A DNA stretch of 21,830 nt from the NCBI GenBank assembly GCA_900315105.1, contig OMXX01000062.1, forward strand, positions 1 to 21,830, written 5' to 3'. The notes below the pieces were generated by a model. That model had not been told where the DNA came from. It saw only the letters and a list, made by a program, of their open reading frames with translations, and did not search any database. The stretch comes from an uncultured Prevotellaceae bacterium. GTDB taxonomy: Bacteria > Bacteroidota > Bacteroidia > Bacteroidales > Bacteroidaceae. Position numbers and translations under genes: made by a program. Every line of letters starts with the position of its first letter. Position 1 is the stretch's first letter. Positions 15,490-21,830 of the stretch are shown piece by piece.

Positions 15490-15741
15490 TTATTTCTGTA
15501 TAAATTTCTTGTAGAGTTTCCAACCGAGTAGTGCGCCGTCGATAAGTCCCATGCTTGATGAAGCCAATGCTACGAGGCGCTGGGTTGGAGTCTTTGGCGT
15601 TGGAGCCTTCTTCGGATGGAAGATGGAATTCCAAGTAGCCTTAATCTCTTGTTCGCTGCGCTGGATATCCTTGTTTAATTGTGCCTTACGTGCGCGGATT
15701 GCCAGGAGCGACTGATACTTTAGCGGTTCTTCTTCTGTCAT
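15490..15741 (-). CDS. Small protein of unknown function, third gene of the YtxH/holin-like cassette
   Basis: 83 aa. Its ATG overlaps the stop of the holin-like gene by 4 bp (ATGA), so translation is coupled. Residues 1-45 are charged and helical (IRARKAQLNKDIQRSEQEI), residues 46-54 are Pro/Lys/Thr-rich, and the C-terminal part (LVALASSSMGLIDGALLGWKLY) is a weakly hydrophobic helix that may lie on or in the membrane. I do not recognise a family. The layout of charged helix plus short hydrophobic tail recalls the DUF3618-type partners found next to YtxH and holin-X genes in other phyla, but I see no proof of homology. Confidence 0.85.
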   Translation of the reverse strand: MTEEEPLKYQSLLAIRARKAQLNKDIQRSEQEIKATWNSIFHPKKAPTPKTPTQRLVALASSSMGLIDGALLGWKLYKKFIQK

Positions 15742-16094
15742 ACCTCTTCTAATAAGATAGTGGCAAGGAACTTGACTAACGGACGTTCAATCCAAGCCTT
15801 CTTGCGCATGTAAACAATTATCAATAATAATAGATAGAACCCGGCAACGCAGAGGAAACCGAGAGCATCGGAATCGAACAGGTCGCCAAGTGCGTATGCC
15901 ACAGCGAAGGAAGCGCAGATGGCAACGGCACAGACTATCAATAAGAGCACGAAACCGAGGATGAGGGCCGAGATAATCTTCACCGTCTTCTCCGTGGCAT
16001 CGAGCTTTAGCATTTCGAGCTTCAGTCCGCCATATTGCTTCAGTTGCTCTACAAGCTGCGCTATTGTCTCTATGTTTTTATCGCTGGAAAACAT
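15738..16094 (-). CDS. Holin-X-like membrane protein (phage holin superfamily III type)
   Basis: 118 aa with an amphipathic N-terminal helix (IETIAQLVEQLKQYGGLKLE) followed by two membrane segments (about 39-68 and 79-98) and a basic loop (MRKKAWIERP). The pattern, a short leader helix with two hydrophobic segments separated by a short acidic turn (DLFDSDAL), fits the holin-X/PF07332-like proteins. These are chromosomal membrane proteins in most bacteria and are not phage lysis genes here: no lysin or phage gene is nearby. It lies 11 bp downstream of the YtxH-like gene and overlaps the next gene by 4 bp, forming a tight three-gene unit. Role probably linked to envelope stress or membrane organisation (inference). 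Confidence 0.85.
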   Translation of the reverse strand: MFSSDKNIETIAQLVEQLKQYGGLKLEMLKLDATEKTVKIISALILGFVLLLIVCAVAICASFAVAYALGDLFDSDALGFLCVAGFYLLLLIIVYMRKKAWIERPLVKFLATILLEEV

Positions 16095-16105
16095 CTGCTA
16101 TGCAA

Positions 16106-16315
16106 TTATGCAATGTCTGCGTCCTGAACGTCGTCAATGAGTTCGTCAACCTGCTTGCGAGTAAGCTTGATGTCGTGCTTGTCGCAGAACTTCTTTACAG
16201 CGTCAGAGAGTTTATTACGTGTGTCTTCACCTGCTTCTGGAGCGAGAAGAATACCGAGAGCTGCGCCTGCAACGGCTCCGCCGAGGAATGCGCTTATGTA
16301 ACCTAATGCTTTCAT
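16106..16315 (-). CDS. YtxH-like small membrane protein
   Basis: 69 aa: a Gly/Ala-rich membrane segment (YISAFLGGAVAGAALGILLA, residues 6-25) directly followed by PEAGEDTRNKLSDAVKKF, the hallmark of YtxH-domain proteins (LLAPKSGKETR...). The C-terminal part is charged and helical (LTRKQVDELIDDVQD). YtxH proteins are often stress-induced in other bacteria; here it heads a three-gene cassette with a holin-like protein and a small unknown. The predicted mRNA leader of about 350 nt contains the four 71-bp repeats, an unusual arrangement for so small a gene. Confidence 0.92.
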   Translation of the reverse strand: MKALGYISAFLGGAVAGAALGILLAPEAGEDTRNKLSDAVKKFCDKHDIKLTRKQVDELIDDVQDADIA

Positions 16316-16380
16316 AATTGATTCTTTTTTTAATGTTAGTTACTAATAAATTTAATACTTTAATTGATTTCAGTTTATGT

Positions 16381-16664
16381 GTGCTTTTCTGCACGAAATT
16401 TATAGTGCTTGTCTGTCTCAAAAAGAGCAGGTGCACGTTTCATATTTATGAGTGCTTTTTCGCACGAAATAAATAGTGCTTGTCTGTCTCAAAAAAGACT
16501 GGCGCACGTTTCATAGTTATGAGTGCTTTTTCGCACGAAATAAATAGTGCTTGTCTGTCTCAAAAAGAGCAGGTGCACGTTTCATATTTATGAGTGCTTC
16601 TTCGCACGAAATAAATAGTGCATGTCTGTCTCAAAAAGAGCAGGTGCACGTTTCATATTTATGA
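16381..16664. repeat. Four tandem copies of a 71-bp repeat in the YtxH cassette leader
   Basis: Copies start at 16381, 16452, 16523 and 16594, each exactly 71 bp, and a fifth begins (GTGC) at 16665 before the sequence diverges into the promoter. Copies 2-4 differ at only a few positions; copy 2 has GACTGGCGCAC where the others have GAGCAGGTGCAC. Each unit contains a hairpin (GTGC, 6 nt, GCAC) and, on the minus strand, a larger stem GTGC...GCAC enclosing CTG/CAG and CTC/GAG pairs around a T-rich loop. The rightmost copy abuts a leftward promoter, so the array is probably transcribed. Confidence 0.92.
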
Positions 16665-16667
16665 GTG

Positions 16668-16697
16668 CAAAGATAAGAATTCTTTTCTGAAAAGCAA
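16668..16697 (-). promoter_or_regulatory. Promoter of the YtxH/holin-like cassette at the repeat array edge
   Basis: Minus-strand TTG (16695-16697), 19-bp spacer, TATCTTTG (16668-16675), then CACTC. Full consensus match. The predicted start falls at about 16664, the boundary of the 71-bp array. The gap between this promoter and the SPOR gene promoter (16698-16810) is A/T-rich and holds only a direct repeat of GAAAAGCAATTTTT. Confidence 0.75.
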
Positions 16698-16810
16698 TTT
16701 TTTTTGTGTTAAAAACCCTAAATCTCCATTTTTTAGTGGGGAAAAGCAATTTTTACGTCTAATTTAACAAACTTTATGTGCTTTTCTTTCTCGTGTTCGC
16801 AGTTTTTTCG

Positions 16811-16818
16811 TAATTTTG
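16811..16818 (+). promoter_or_regulatory. -7 box of the SPOR-ruvX-def operon
   Basis: TAATTTTG followed by TGCAC matches TAnnTTTG and lies 52 bp upstream of the ATG at 16871. The -33 element is weak (TTTC near 16787). It diverges from the cassette promoter about 140 bp away. Confidence 0.6.
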
Positions 16819-16870
16819 TGCACAAATATTAAATATTCAAAGAATTTGTAAAACTTACTAAATAGAGAAT

Positions 16871-17539
16871 ATGAAGAAGATAGTCATTAATGTCGCAGCA
16901 CTTTTTGCTGTCGTTGTATTCGCAAGTTGTGGCGCCTCTAAGGAAAGCGCTTATCGTAAGGCATATGAAAAAGCTAAGGCACAGGAAGAAATTGTAGAGC
17001 AGCAGCCACAGTATGCTCAGCAGCCACAGTATGCTCAGCAGCCTCAGTACCAACAGCAGCCTGTTCAGTACCAACAGCCTGTCCAGTATCAGCAGCAGCC
17101 TCAGTACCAACAGCAGCCTGTTCAGTACCAGCAGCAGCCTCAGTATCAGCAGCAGCCTCAGTACCAACAGCAGCCTGTTCAGTACCAGCAGCAGCCACAG
17201 CAGCAGTATGTTCAGCAGCAGCCTCAGTATCAGCAGCAGGTTGTACAGCAGCCTGCTAATGACAATGTGCCTGTTCGTCAGGAGCGCCTCACAATCGTGA
17301 ACGGTGGTGGCCTCAAGGCTTTCTCTGTTGTAGTAGGTTCTTTCGGTGTAAAGGCTAACGCAGAAGGCTTGCAGCGTACACTTGTAAACTCTGGCTATTC
17401 AGCACAGGTTGCATACAATCAGGATCGTAACATGTACCGTGTTATCGCTTCTACATACGACTCAAAGCAGGACGCTATCATAAGCCGTGACAACCTGAGT
17501 GCAAACTACCCAGGTGCATGGTTGCTCTATAACCAATAA
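16871..17539 (+). CDS. SPOR-domain lipoprotein with Gln/Pro/Tyr-rich repeats
   Basis: 222 aa. Lipobox FASC gives Cys20. After a short basic helix (21-42) comes a low-complexity stretch (44-128) made of PQYQQQ and PVQYQQ repeats, then a C-terminal SPOR domain (about 149-222: AFSVVVGSFGVKANAEGL, MYRVIASTYDSKQDA). SPOR domains bind peptidoglycan stripped of stem peptides, usually at division sites, so this protein probably links the outer membrane to septal or remodelled wall across a flexible spacer. The repeat tract is encoded by near-identical 18-21-bp units and may vary in length between strains. The stop lies 3 bp before ruvX; it is likely the first gene of the operon with ruvX and def. Confidence 0.93.
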   Translation: MKKIVINVAALFAVVVFASCGASKESAYRKAYEKAKAQEEIVEQQPQYAQQPQYAQQPQYQQQPVQYQQPVQYQQQPQYQQQPVQYQQQPQYQQQPQYQQQPVQYQQQPQQQYVQQQPQYQQQVVQQPANDNVPVRQERLTIVNGGGLKAFSVVVGSFGVKANAEGLQRTLVNSGYSAQVAYNQDRNMYRVIASTYDSKQDAIISRDNLSANYPGAWLLYNQ

Positions 17540-17542
17540 TTA

Positions 17543-17953
17543 ATGGGTAGGATTCTATCTATTGATTATGGCCGTAAACGCACAGGACTGGCAGTGACCG
17601 ACCCGTTGAAGATTATCGCAAACGGACTGGCCACTGTCAGTACTTCTTTGTTATGGGACTACCTCAATGACTATCTCTCGCGTGAAAATGTGGAGAAAGT
17701 GGTCATAGGGAAGCCTATGCAGACAAACGGGCAGCCAAGCGAGAACCTTGCGAGGGTGGAGGCTTTCGTCAACAGATGGCGGAAGGGACATCCGGAAGTG
17801 CCGATAGAGTATGTGGATGAGAGATTCACGTCGGTACTGGCTCACAGGGCTATGCTTGATGGCGGACTTAAGAAGAAAGCCCGTCAGGACAAGGCACTCG
17901 TCGATGAGATAAGTGCCACTATTATTTTGCAAAGTTATATGCAGTCTATATGA
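17543..17953 (+). CDS. ruvX: Putative pre-16S rRNA nuclease / Holliday junction resolvase RuvX (YqgF)
   Basis: 136 aa, the usual length of the family. RNase H-like fold motifs are present in order: [16 protein letters not shown] (6-21, catalytic Asp8), [11 protein letters not shown] (53-63), YVDERFTS (90-97) and [17 protein letters not shown] (116-132, Asp121). YqgF trims the 5' end of 16S rRNA in E. coli and was also proposed to resolve Holliday junctions; the first role is the better supported. It begins 3 bp after the SPOR gene and overlaps def by 4 bp (ATGA), showing a shared transcript and coupled translation. Nothing unusual in the sequence. Confidence 0.95.
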   Translation: MGRILSIDYGRKRTGLAVTDPLKIIANGLATVSTSLLWDYLNDYLSRENVEKVVIGKPMQTNGQPSENLARVEAFVNRWRKGHPEVPIEYVDERFTSVLAHRAMLDGGLKKKARQDKALVDEISATIILQSYMQSI

Positions 17954-18513
17954 TATTACCTATATATACTTATGGTCAGCCTGTTCTCCGCAAGGAGGCA
18001 CAGGATATAACACCAGATTATCCAGAACTTAAGAAATTTATTGAAGATATGTGGGAAACCCTTGCCGAGAGCGAGGGTATTGGTTTGGCAGCACCACAGG
18101 TAGGTCGTGACATCCGCGTTGTGTGCATCGACCTTAATGTTCTCTCCGAGGACCTTCCAGAGTACAAGGACTTCCGCAAGGTGTATATCAACGCACATAT
18201 TGTTGAGTATGACGAAACGGAGAAGGATTCATCAGAGGAAGGTTGCCTGTCATTGCCGGCTATTCACGAGAAGGTGGTACGCCCTACACGCATCCGTGTG
18301 AAATACATGGACGAAGACTTTCAGGAACACGATGAATGGGTTGACGGCTATCTTGCCCGTGTTATGCAGCATGAGTTCGACCACCTTGACGGCAAGATGT
18401 TCATCGACCGTATCTCACCACTCCGCAAGCAGCTTATCAAATCAAAGCTCCGCGCCCTTCTTCAGGGACGTTTCCGCTGCGGATATAAGGTGAGGATTCC
18501 GAGGGGAAAGTAA
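17950..18513 (+). CDS. def: Peptide deformylase
   Basis: 187 aa; removes the N-formyl group from new proteins at the ribosome. All three family motifs are present: [10 protein letters not shown] (43-52), EEGCLSLP (96-103, metal ligand Cys99) and QHEFDHLDG (140-148, ligands His141 and His145, catalytic Glu142). The insertion between motifs 1 and 2 ([14 protein letters not shown]) and the short basic tail are typical of the Bacteroidetes enzymes. It overlaps ruvX by 4 bp. Its last codons and stop run into the GAAAGTAAATTC word from which the downstream palindromic element is built. Confidence 0.97.
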   Translation: MILPIYTYGQPVLRKEAQDITPDYPELKKFIEDMWETLAESEGIGLAAPQVGRDIRVVCIDLNVLSEDLPEYKDFRKVYINAHIVEYDETEKDSSEEGCLSLPAIHEKVVRPTRIRVKYMDEDFQEHDEWVDGYLARVMQHEFDHLDGKMFIDRISPLRKQLIKSKLRALLQGRFRCGYKVRIPRGK

Positions 18514-18523
18514 ATTCCTTTTT

Positions 18524-18678
18524 GAAAGTAAATTCTCAGTAAATTAAAACCAGTAAATTTGGATGCGATATTCGCCGCTGGGGTAATTAAGCCCATTTCT
18601 AAATTTTCTGAATATAATTTCTTCGCAAAGCTCAGGTGCTACGCGAATCCTGAATTAATTTACTTCTAATTTACTTTC
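18524..18678. repeat. 155-bp palindromic element, copy B
   Basis: The left arm (from 18524) shares GAAAGTAAATTCTCAGTAAA and the following AGTAAATT word with copy A at 15198; the right arm (18650-18678) is roughly complementary. The interior differs from copy A but has its own short palindromes (TTCGC and GCGAA). It sits between def and the TPR gene, beginning 10 bp after the def stop. No other gene was seen in 18514-18739. Confidence 0.7.
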
Positions 18679-18713
18679 TGTCCTCCGCGCAAGCGGTGTC
18701 CTGCTAATTTGCT

Positions 18714-18733
18714 TTTGTCAAGATTAAGACAAA
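18714..18733. promoter_or_regulatory. Small inverted repeat before the TPR gene
   Basis: TTTGTC (18714-18719) and GACAAA (18728-18733) are perfect inverse repeats 8 bp apart, ending 6 bp before the ATG at 18740. It could be an operator or a translation-blocking hairpin. A TAATTTG word at 18705-18711 could be a weak -7 box. Weak evidence. Confidence 0.3.
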
Positions 18734-18739
18734 TTATAT

Positions 18740-20767
18740 ATGAAGAATAAGGAACGCATGGGTATTATAATAAGGAGAATGATGCAATCAAATGTCTTCT
18801 CCCGATTATCCTTTGCATTCCTTATTCTCTTTTCTTTTCTCTGTTCAACTAAAGTCCAAGCGCAGTATAACGTTGACCGCCTGATAACGTCGGGACGTGT
18901 GGCTGTGTATTACGAAGACTACATCCTCGGCATACAGTATTTCAATCAGGTCATAGCCATGAAGCCATACCTCTACGAGCCTTGGCATTACAGGGCTATT
19001 GCGAAGTTCCACCTTGACGACTATCATGGTGCTGAGGCTGATGTGTCCGAGGCTATCAAACTCAATCCCTACATCACATTGCTCTATGACCTTCGTGGTA
19101 TCTCACGAATCCGTATAGGCGACTATGAAGGTGCTATCGCCGACTATGACAAGGCTCTCTCGCTCGACCCTACGAACCAGAACTTCTGGTATAACCGTGC
19201 GGCATGTCGTGTGGAGACAAAGGACTATGAGCGTGCGCATCTCGAACTCGACACCATCATCACGAAGTGGAAGAAATACGCTTCTCCCTATCTCTTGAAG
19301 TGCGAGGTGTACCTTCAGCAGAAAGACACGTTGAAAGCCACGGAATGGCTAGGCAAGGCTCTTGATGTTGATCCGTACAATGCAGAGGCATGGAGATTGA
19401 GAGGCGCTATATGCATGTCGAAAAGCGAGTGGAAGGATGCCGATGAGTATCTTTCAAAGGCAATACACCTGAAACCGAAGAAAGCTGGCAACTATGTAAA
19501 CCGTGCTGTGGCACGCCTTCGTCTGAACAACCTCCGTGGTGCGATGTCCGACTATAACCTCGCCCTCGACCTTGAGCCTAACAACTTCCTTGCGCACTAT
19601 AACCGAGGACTTCTGCGATTGCAGGTTGGCGATGACAACAATGCCATTGAGGACTTCAACTATGTCCTTGCCCTTGAGCCTAACAATATGATGGCTCTCT
19701 TCAACCGTGCCACTCTTCTCGACCGCACAGGCGACCTGAAAGCGGCTATTGCCGACTATACCAAGGTAATCGACGAGTTCCCTAATTTCTGGACGGGACT
19801 TCATTACCGTGCGGCATGCTATCGTCGTCTGGGTATGACGGCAAAGGCTGAGATGGACGAGTTCCGCATCCTGAAAGCACAGAACGACAAGCACCTCGGC
19901 AAGCAGCCACGTTGGAGCCGTAAGAAACTCGACACTATGCGAAAGAAGAGTGAGATAGACCCGAACAAATACGACCAGATCGTTGTTGAGGATGAGCAGA
20001 CCGACGAGCATGAGTATAAGAGCGAGTACCGTGGCAAGGTGCAGAATCACCGTGTGGAGTCGCAGTATCAGCCGTATATCAGTTTGTCTCTATTCGATTA
20101 CAGCAACGCCATGACCAGCTATCATCCATTCGTGGCAGAGGTTGACGCGGTGAATAGGCAGACAGAAGGTGTCAGAATCACCGTCTCCACCATTTCAACC
20201 CATCTCACAAATGAAGAGATAAAGAAACAGTTCGATACTACGGATGCCCTCACGGCAAAGATAGCTAACACCCAACACCCAACACCTAACACCTATCTCG
20301 TACGAAGCGTGGCATATTGTATAGGACAGAACTACGGCGATGCCCTAAAGGATGTGGATGCCTATCTTGCAGAGCATCCTAATTCTTCCCTCGGATGGTG
20401 GCACAGGGCTGTTTGCAACGCCCGTCAGGCTGACTATGAGACTGGTGCAGAGCCACAAACTGCGCAGCTCCGTCTGAAGAGCGTGAATGCCGACTTCGAG
20501 AGGGCAGAGTCGCTCGATAAGGACAATGCCTACATCCTCTATTGTCATGGCACTTTCCTTGCGCATCGTCAGGACTACGACAAGGCAATACAGTATTTCA
20601 CTCGTGCCGTTGCGCTCGACAACCGTCTTGCAGAGGCATATTTCAACCGTGGCATGGCATATTATTATAAAGGTGACAAGGTCAAGGGCAATGCCGATCT
20701 CAGCAAGGCTGGAGAGCTCGGCCTGTACTCCGCTTATAGCATAATAAAGTCAAACAGCAAGAAATGA
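18740..20767 (+). CDS. Secreted tetratricopeptide-repeat protein
   Basis: 675 aa. A signal peptide ends at VQA-Q (about residue 41); the ATG at 18740 gives a long charged leader, and the ATG at 18782 (MQSNVFSR) would give a more ordinary one and follows an AGGAG-like stretch. About nine to ten TPR units fill residues 45-390 (for example GDYEGAIADYDKALSLDP, NNLRGAMSDYNLALDLEP), followed by a charged linker (395-440), a non-TPR part (440-525) and a second TPR block (525-665). It is probably a periplasmic scaffold for protein assembly. The gene follows def as in other Bacteroidales, where thrS usually comes next. The codons near residues 510-519 come from a fourfold 7-bp repeat (20266-20293), see findings. 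Confidence 0.92.
   Translation: MKNKERMGIIIRRMMQSNVFSRLSFAFLILFSFLCSTKVQAQYNVDRLITSGRVAVYYEDYILGIQYFNQVIAMKPYLYEPWHYRAIAKFHLDDYHGAEADVSEAIKLNPYITLLYDLRGISRIRIGDYEGAIADYDKALSLDPTNQNFWYNRAACRVETKDYERAHLELDTIITKWKKYASPYLLKCEVYLQQKDTLKATEWLGKALDVDPYNAEAWRLRGAICMSKSEWKDADEYLSKAIHLKPKKAGNYVNRAVARLRLNNLRGAMSDYNLALDLEPNNFLAHYNRGLLRLQVGDDNNAIEDFNYVLALEPNNMMALFNRATLLDRTGDLKAAIADYTKVIDEFPNFWTGLHYRAACYRRLGMTAKAEMDEFRILKAQNDKHLGKQPRWSRKKLDTMRKKSEIDPNKYDQIVVEDEQTDEHEYKSEYRGKVQNHRVESQYQPYISLSLFDYSNAMTSYHPFVAEVDAVNRQTEGVRITVSTISTHLTNEEIKKQFDTTDALTAKIANTQHPTPNTYLVRSVAYCIGQNYGDALKDVDAYLAEHPNSSLGWWHRAVCNARQADYETGAEPQTAQLRLKSVNADFERAESLDKDNAYILYCHGTFLAHRQDYDKAIQYFTRAVALDNRLAEAYFNRGMAYYYKGDKVKGNADLSKAGELGLYSAYSIIKSNSKK
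20266..20293 (+). repeat. Four tandem heptamers inside the TPR gene
   Basis: TAACACC, CAACACC, CAACACC, TAACACC follow without gaps inside the coding frame and encode NTQHPTPNT. Seven is not a multiple of three, so gain or loss of one unit would shift the frame. The words resemble the intergenic heptamers at 20772-20834. Confidence 0.85.
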
Positions 20768-20771
20768 TCTA

Positions 20772-20834
20772 AGTGAAGAGTTAATAGTGAAGAGTGAATA
20801 ATTTAAGTTACACTAACCTCTAACCTCTAAACCC
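20772..20834. repeat. Two heptamer arrays between the TPR gene and the membrane protein gene
   Basis: AGTGAAG, AGTTAAT, AGTGAAG, AGTGAAT (20772-20799), then after 14 bp TAACCTC, TAACCTC, TAAACCC (20814-20834). Together they fill nearly all of the 75-bp gap upstream of the ATG at 20843. I recognise this style as common intergenic filler in Prevotella-like genomes. Confidence 0.75.
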
Positions 20835-20842
20835 TACCCAGT

Positions 20843-21730
20843 ATGGAAGTGAAAAAGAAATCACTCCTTGGATATTTTTATCGGATGATAGAGATATTGT
20901 TAATACTCTCTGTCACCATAGGTGTTGCTTCCATAGGTTGCGACAGTCATGACAATGCAGAAATGTGGGGATTACTAAGTCCTTATATTGTTGCCTTTGC
21001 GTTTATATGGTTTATTACCTTACCATTGTTCATTATCTACGTCATTTCGTTCATACGTTCAATACCTCCCGTTTCTATCTATAAGAAAGTTGTTCTTTCA
21101 CTCCATATCCTTAATGTCGTTCTTTGGATTCTTTTCTGTCTTTTTCTTCCCAAGCCAGATCCTTGTGATGCTGCCTTGATGGAGAAACACTACAAGATAC
21201 ATCATAAAGATATGTATGATTTGGTAAAATATGTTCGTAGTTCCTTAGATGACAGTTGTTTGATAGTCCTTCAATATAGGAATGATGAAGTGGTGAGATT
21301 CACGATAGGAAACAGAAGATGGTTAAAGGAACTGAAAGGTATAGAAAACGAATCAGAACTTGACACTAATTTGCATTCTGTGGGATTATCGGTGCGTAAA
21401 CTAAAAGATATTAAAGGCAAAATGCGCAAGGCTGGAGTTATTGGAGTTGAGATTAACAAGAAGCCCATATCAGACAAGATGACAGGCGAAAGTATTCTGC
21501 TGTTTAGATGGCATGGAGTAAACAGGTATCAATTTGGCCTATATGACCATCCTATGACGGAAGAAGAAAAAGATGAGGTGTTAAGACTAAATCAGTTCAT
21601 CCTCTATAATGACAGCGTAGTATTCGAGTCTTACGGAGGCTATCCAGGAGGAAGAGGTTTCCCAGATAGAAATGAATTCTTAAATCGCATAAAAGGAACT
21701 TCTCATTCTGTGAATGTTCCAGACAAATAA
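20843..21730 (+). CDS. Membrane protein of unknown function
   Basis: 295 aa with three predicted membrane segments near the N-terminus (about 13-32, 46-70, 82-103) and a soluble, charged C-terminal domain of about 190 residues (105-295). The soluble part has mixed alpha/beta character (SCLIVLQYRNDEVVRFTIG, GESILLFRWHGVNRYQFGLY) and ends in a Gly/Pro/Ser-rich tail. No family, lipobox or catalytic motif recognised. Its codon use is A/T-richer and less biased than that of def or the TPR gene, hinting at an accessory gene inserted where thrS is often found (inference). It may be read from the TPR promoter, since no clear TAnnTTTG box lies in the gap. Confidence 0.85.
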   Translation: MEVKKKSLLGYFYRMIEILLILSVTIGVASIGCDSHDNAEMWGLLSPYIVAFAFIWFITLPLFIIYVISFIRSIPPVSIYKKVVLSLHILNVVLWILFCLFLPKPDPCDAALMEKHYKIHHKDMYDLVKYVRSSLDDSCLIVLQYRNDEVVRFTIGNRRWLKELKGIENESELDTNLHSVGLSVRKLKDIKGKMRKAGVIGVEINKKPISDKMTGESILLFRWHGVNRYQFGLYDHPMTEEEKDEVLRLNQFILYNDSVVFESYGGYPGGRGFPDRNEFLNRIKGTSHSVNVPDK

Positions 21731-21745
21731 TATAACGTGAGTTCG

Positions 21746-21810
21746 ACGACTTGCTTCAGCTTGATGAGCTTCAGCGAAGAACTTGCATAGCTTGGTGAGC
21801 TTTGCGAACA
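21746..21810. repeat. Imperfect direct repeat in the right-end non-coding sequence
   Basis: Two related units of about 30 bp: the first contains CTTGCTTCAGCTTGATGAGC and the second CTTGCATAGCTTGGTGAGC, each followed by a GCGAA word. The last 100 bp hold no supported gene. The same TTCGCAAAGCTC wording appears at 18623-18634 in copy B of the palindromic element, suggesting a shared family of repeats. Confidence 0.5.
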
Positions 21811-21830
21811 ATTCAAGACTGCGAGGGCTG

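Noticed and set aside
15738..16094. Prophage lysis gene
   Set aside because: Holin-like proteins of this type are common chromosomal genes, and no lysin, integrase or structural phage gene occurs in the window.
16381..16664. CRISPR array
   Set aside because: The units are whole 71-bp tandem copies without unique spacers, and no cas gene is present.
16829..17198. Long minus-strand open frames opposite the SPOR gene, rich in Leu/Arg or Ala/Gly
   Set aside because: They are mirror images of the CAG-rich repeat tract; the plus-strand lipoprotein has a promoter, signal, SPOR domain and operon partners.
21731..21830. Leftward open frame in the right-end repeat (contains AEAHQAEASRR)
   Set aside because: It comes from a degenerate direct repeat, has no visible start, and overlaps the end of the membrane protein gene.

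Overview
The window looks like chromosomal DNA of a member of the Bacteroidales, most likely a Prevotella-like species (inference). Promoters fit the Bacteroidetes consensus (TTG, 18-20 bp, TAnnTTTG, usually TATCTTTGCA). Start codons mostly follow A/T-rich leaders without Shine-Dalgarno sites, lipoproteins are abundant, and the order SPOR lipoprotein, ruvX, def, TPR protein is familiar from that order. TAA, TAG and TGA all end intact genes here, so the code is standard. No tRNA, rRNA, CRISPR array, transposase or phage gene was seen; this is a housekeeping and envelope region with an unusually rich set of small repeats.

Region 1 (1-8000, all leftward): the first 14 codons of a gene cut by the window edge; a small lipoprotein gene broken by an in-frame TGA; class I fumarate hydratase; a 268-aa lipoprotein of unknown function; a 968-aa ABC transporter with ATPase and permease in one chain; and GTPase HflX, whose promoter leaves almost no 5' leader. 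A 44-bp inverted repeat pair separates hflX from the transporter.

Region 2 (8000-12780): a rightward OmpA-domain lipoprotein, a leftward lipoprotein gene broken by an in-frame TAG, and a 0.5-kb gap holding an 11-bp-phased palindromic array and a promoter-terminator pair that could make a ~115-nt small RNA. Then come two overlapping paralogous secreted proteins (DUF4424-like body, C-terminal YARHG-like module).

Region 3 (12780-16700, leftward): a lipoprotein glycoside hydrolase of family 3 and a three-gene envelope cassette (YtxH-like, holin-like, small unknown protein). The cassette is predicted to be transcribed from a consensus promoter at the edge of a 4 x 71-bp tandem repeat, so its mRNA leader would carry all four copies.

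Region 4 (16800-21830, rightward): SPOR lipoprotein, ruvX and def packed as an operon, a TPR protein containing a 7-bp tandem repeat inside its reading frame, and a membrane protein of unknown function. The window ends in non-coding repeats.

The most interesting signals are not a named defence or mobile system. They are the transcribed 71-bp repeat leader, the candidate small RNA, two independent nonsense-interrupted lipoprotein genes, and a recurring habit of 7-bp and 11-bp period repeats.
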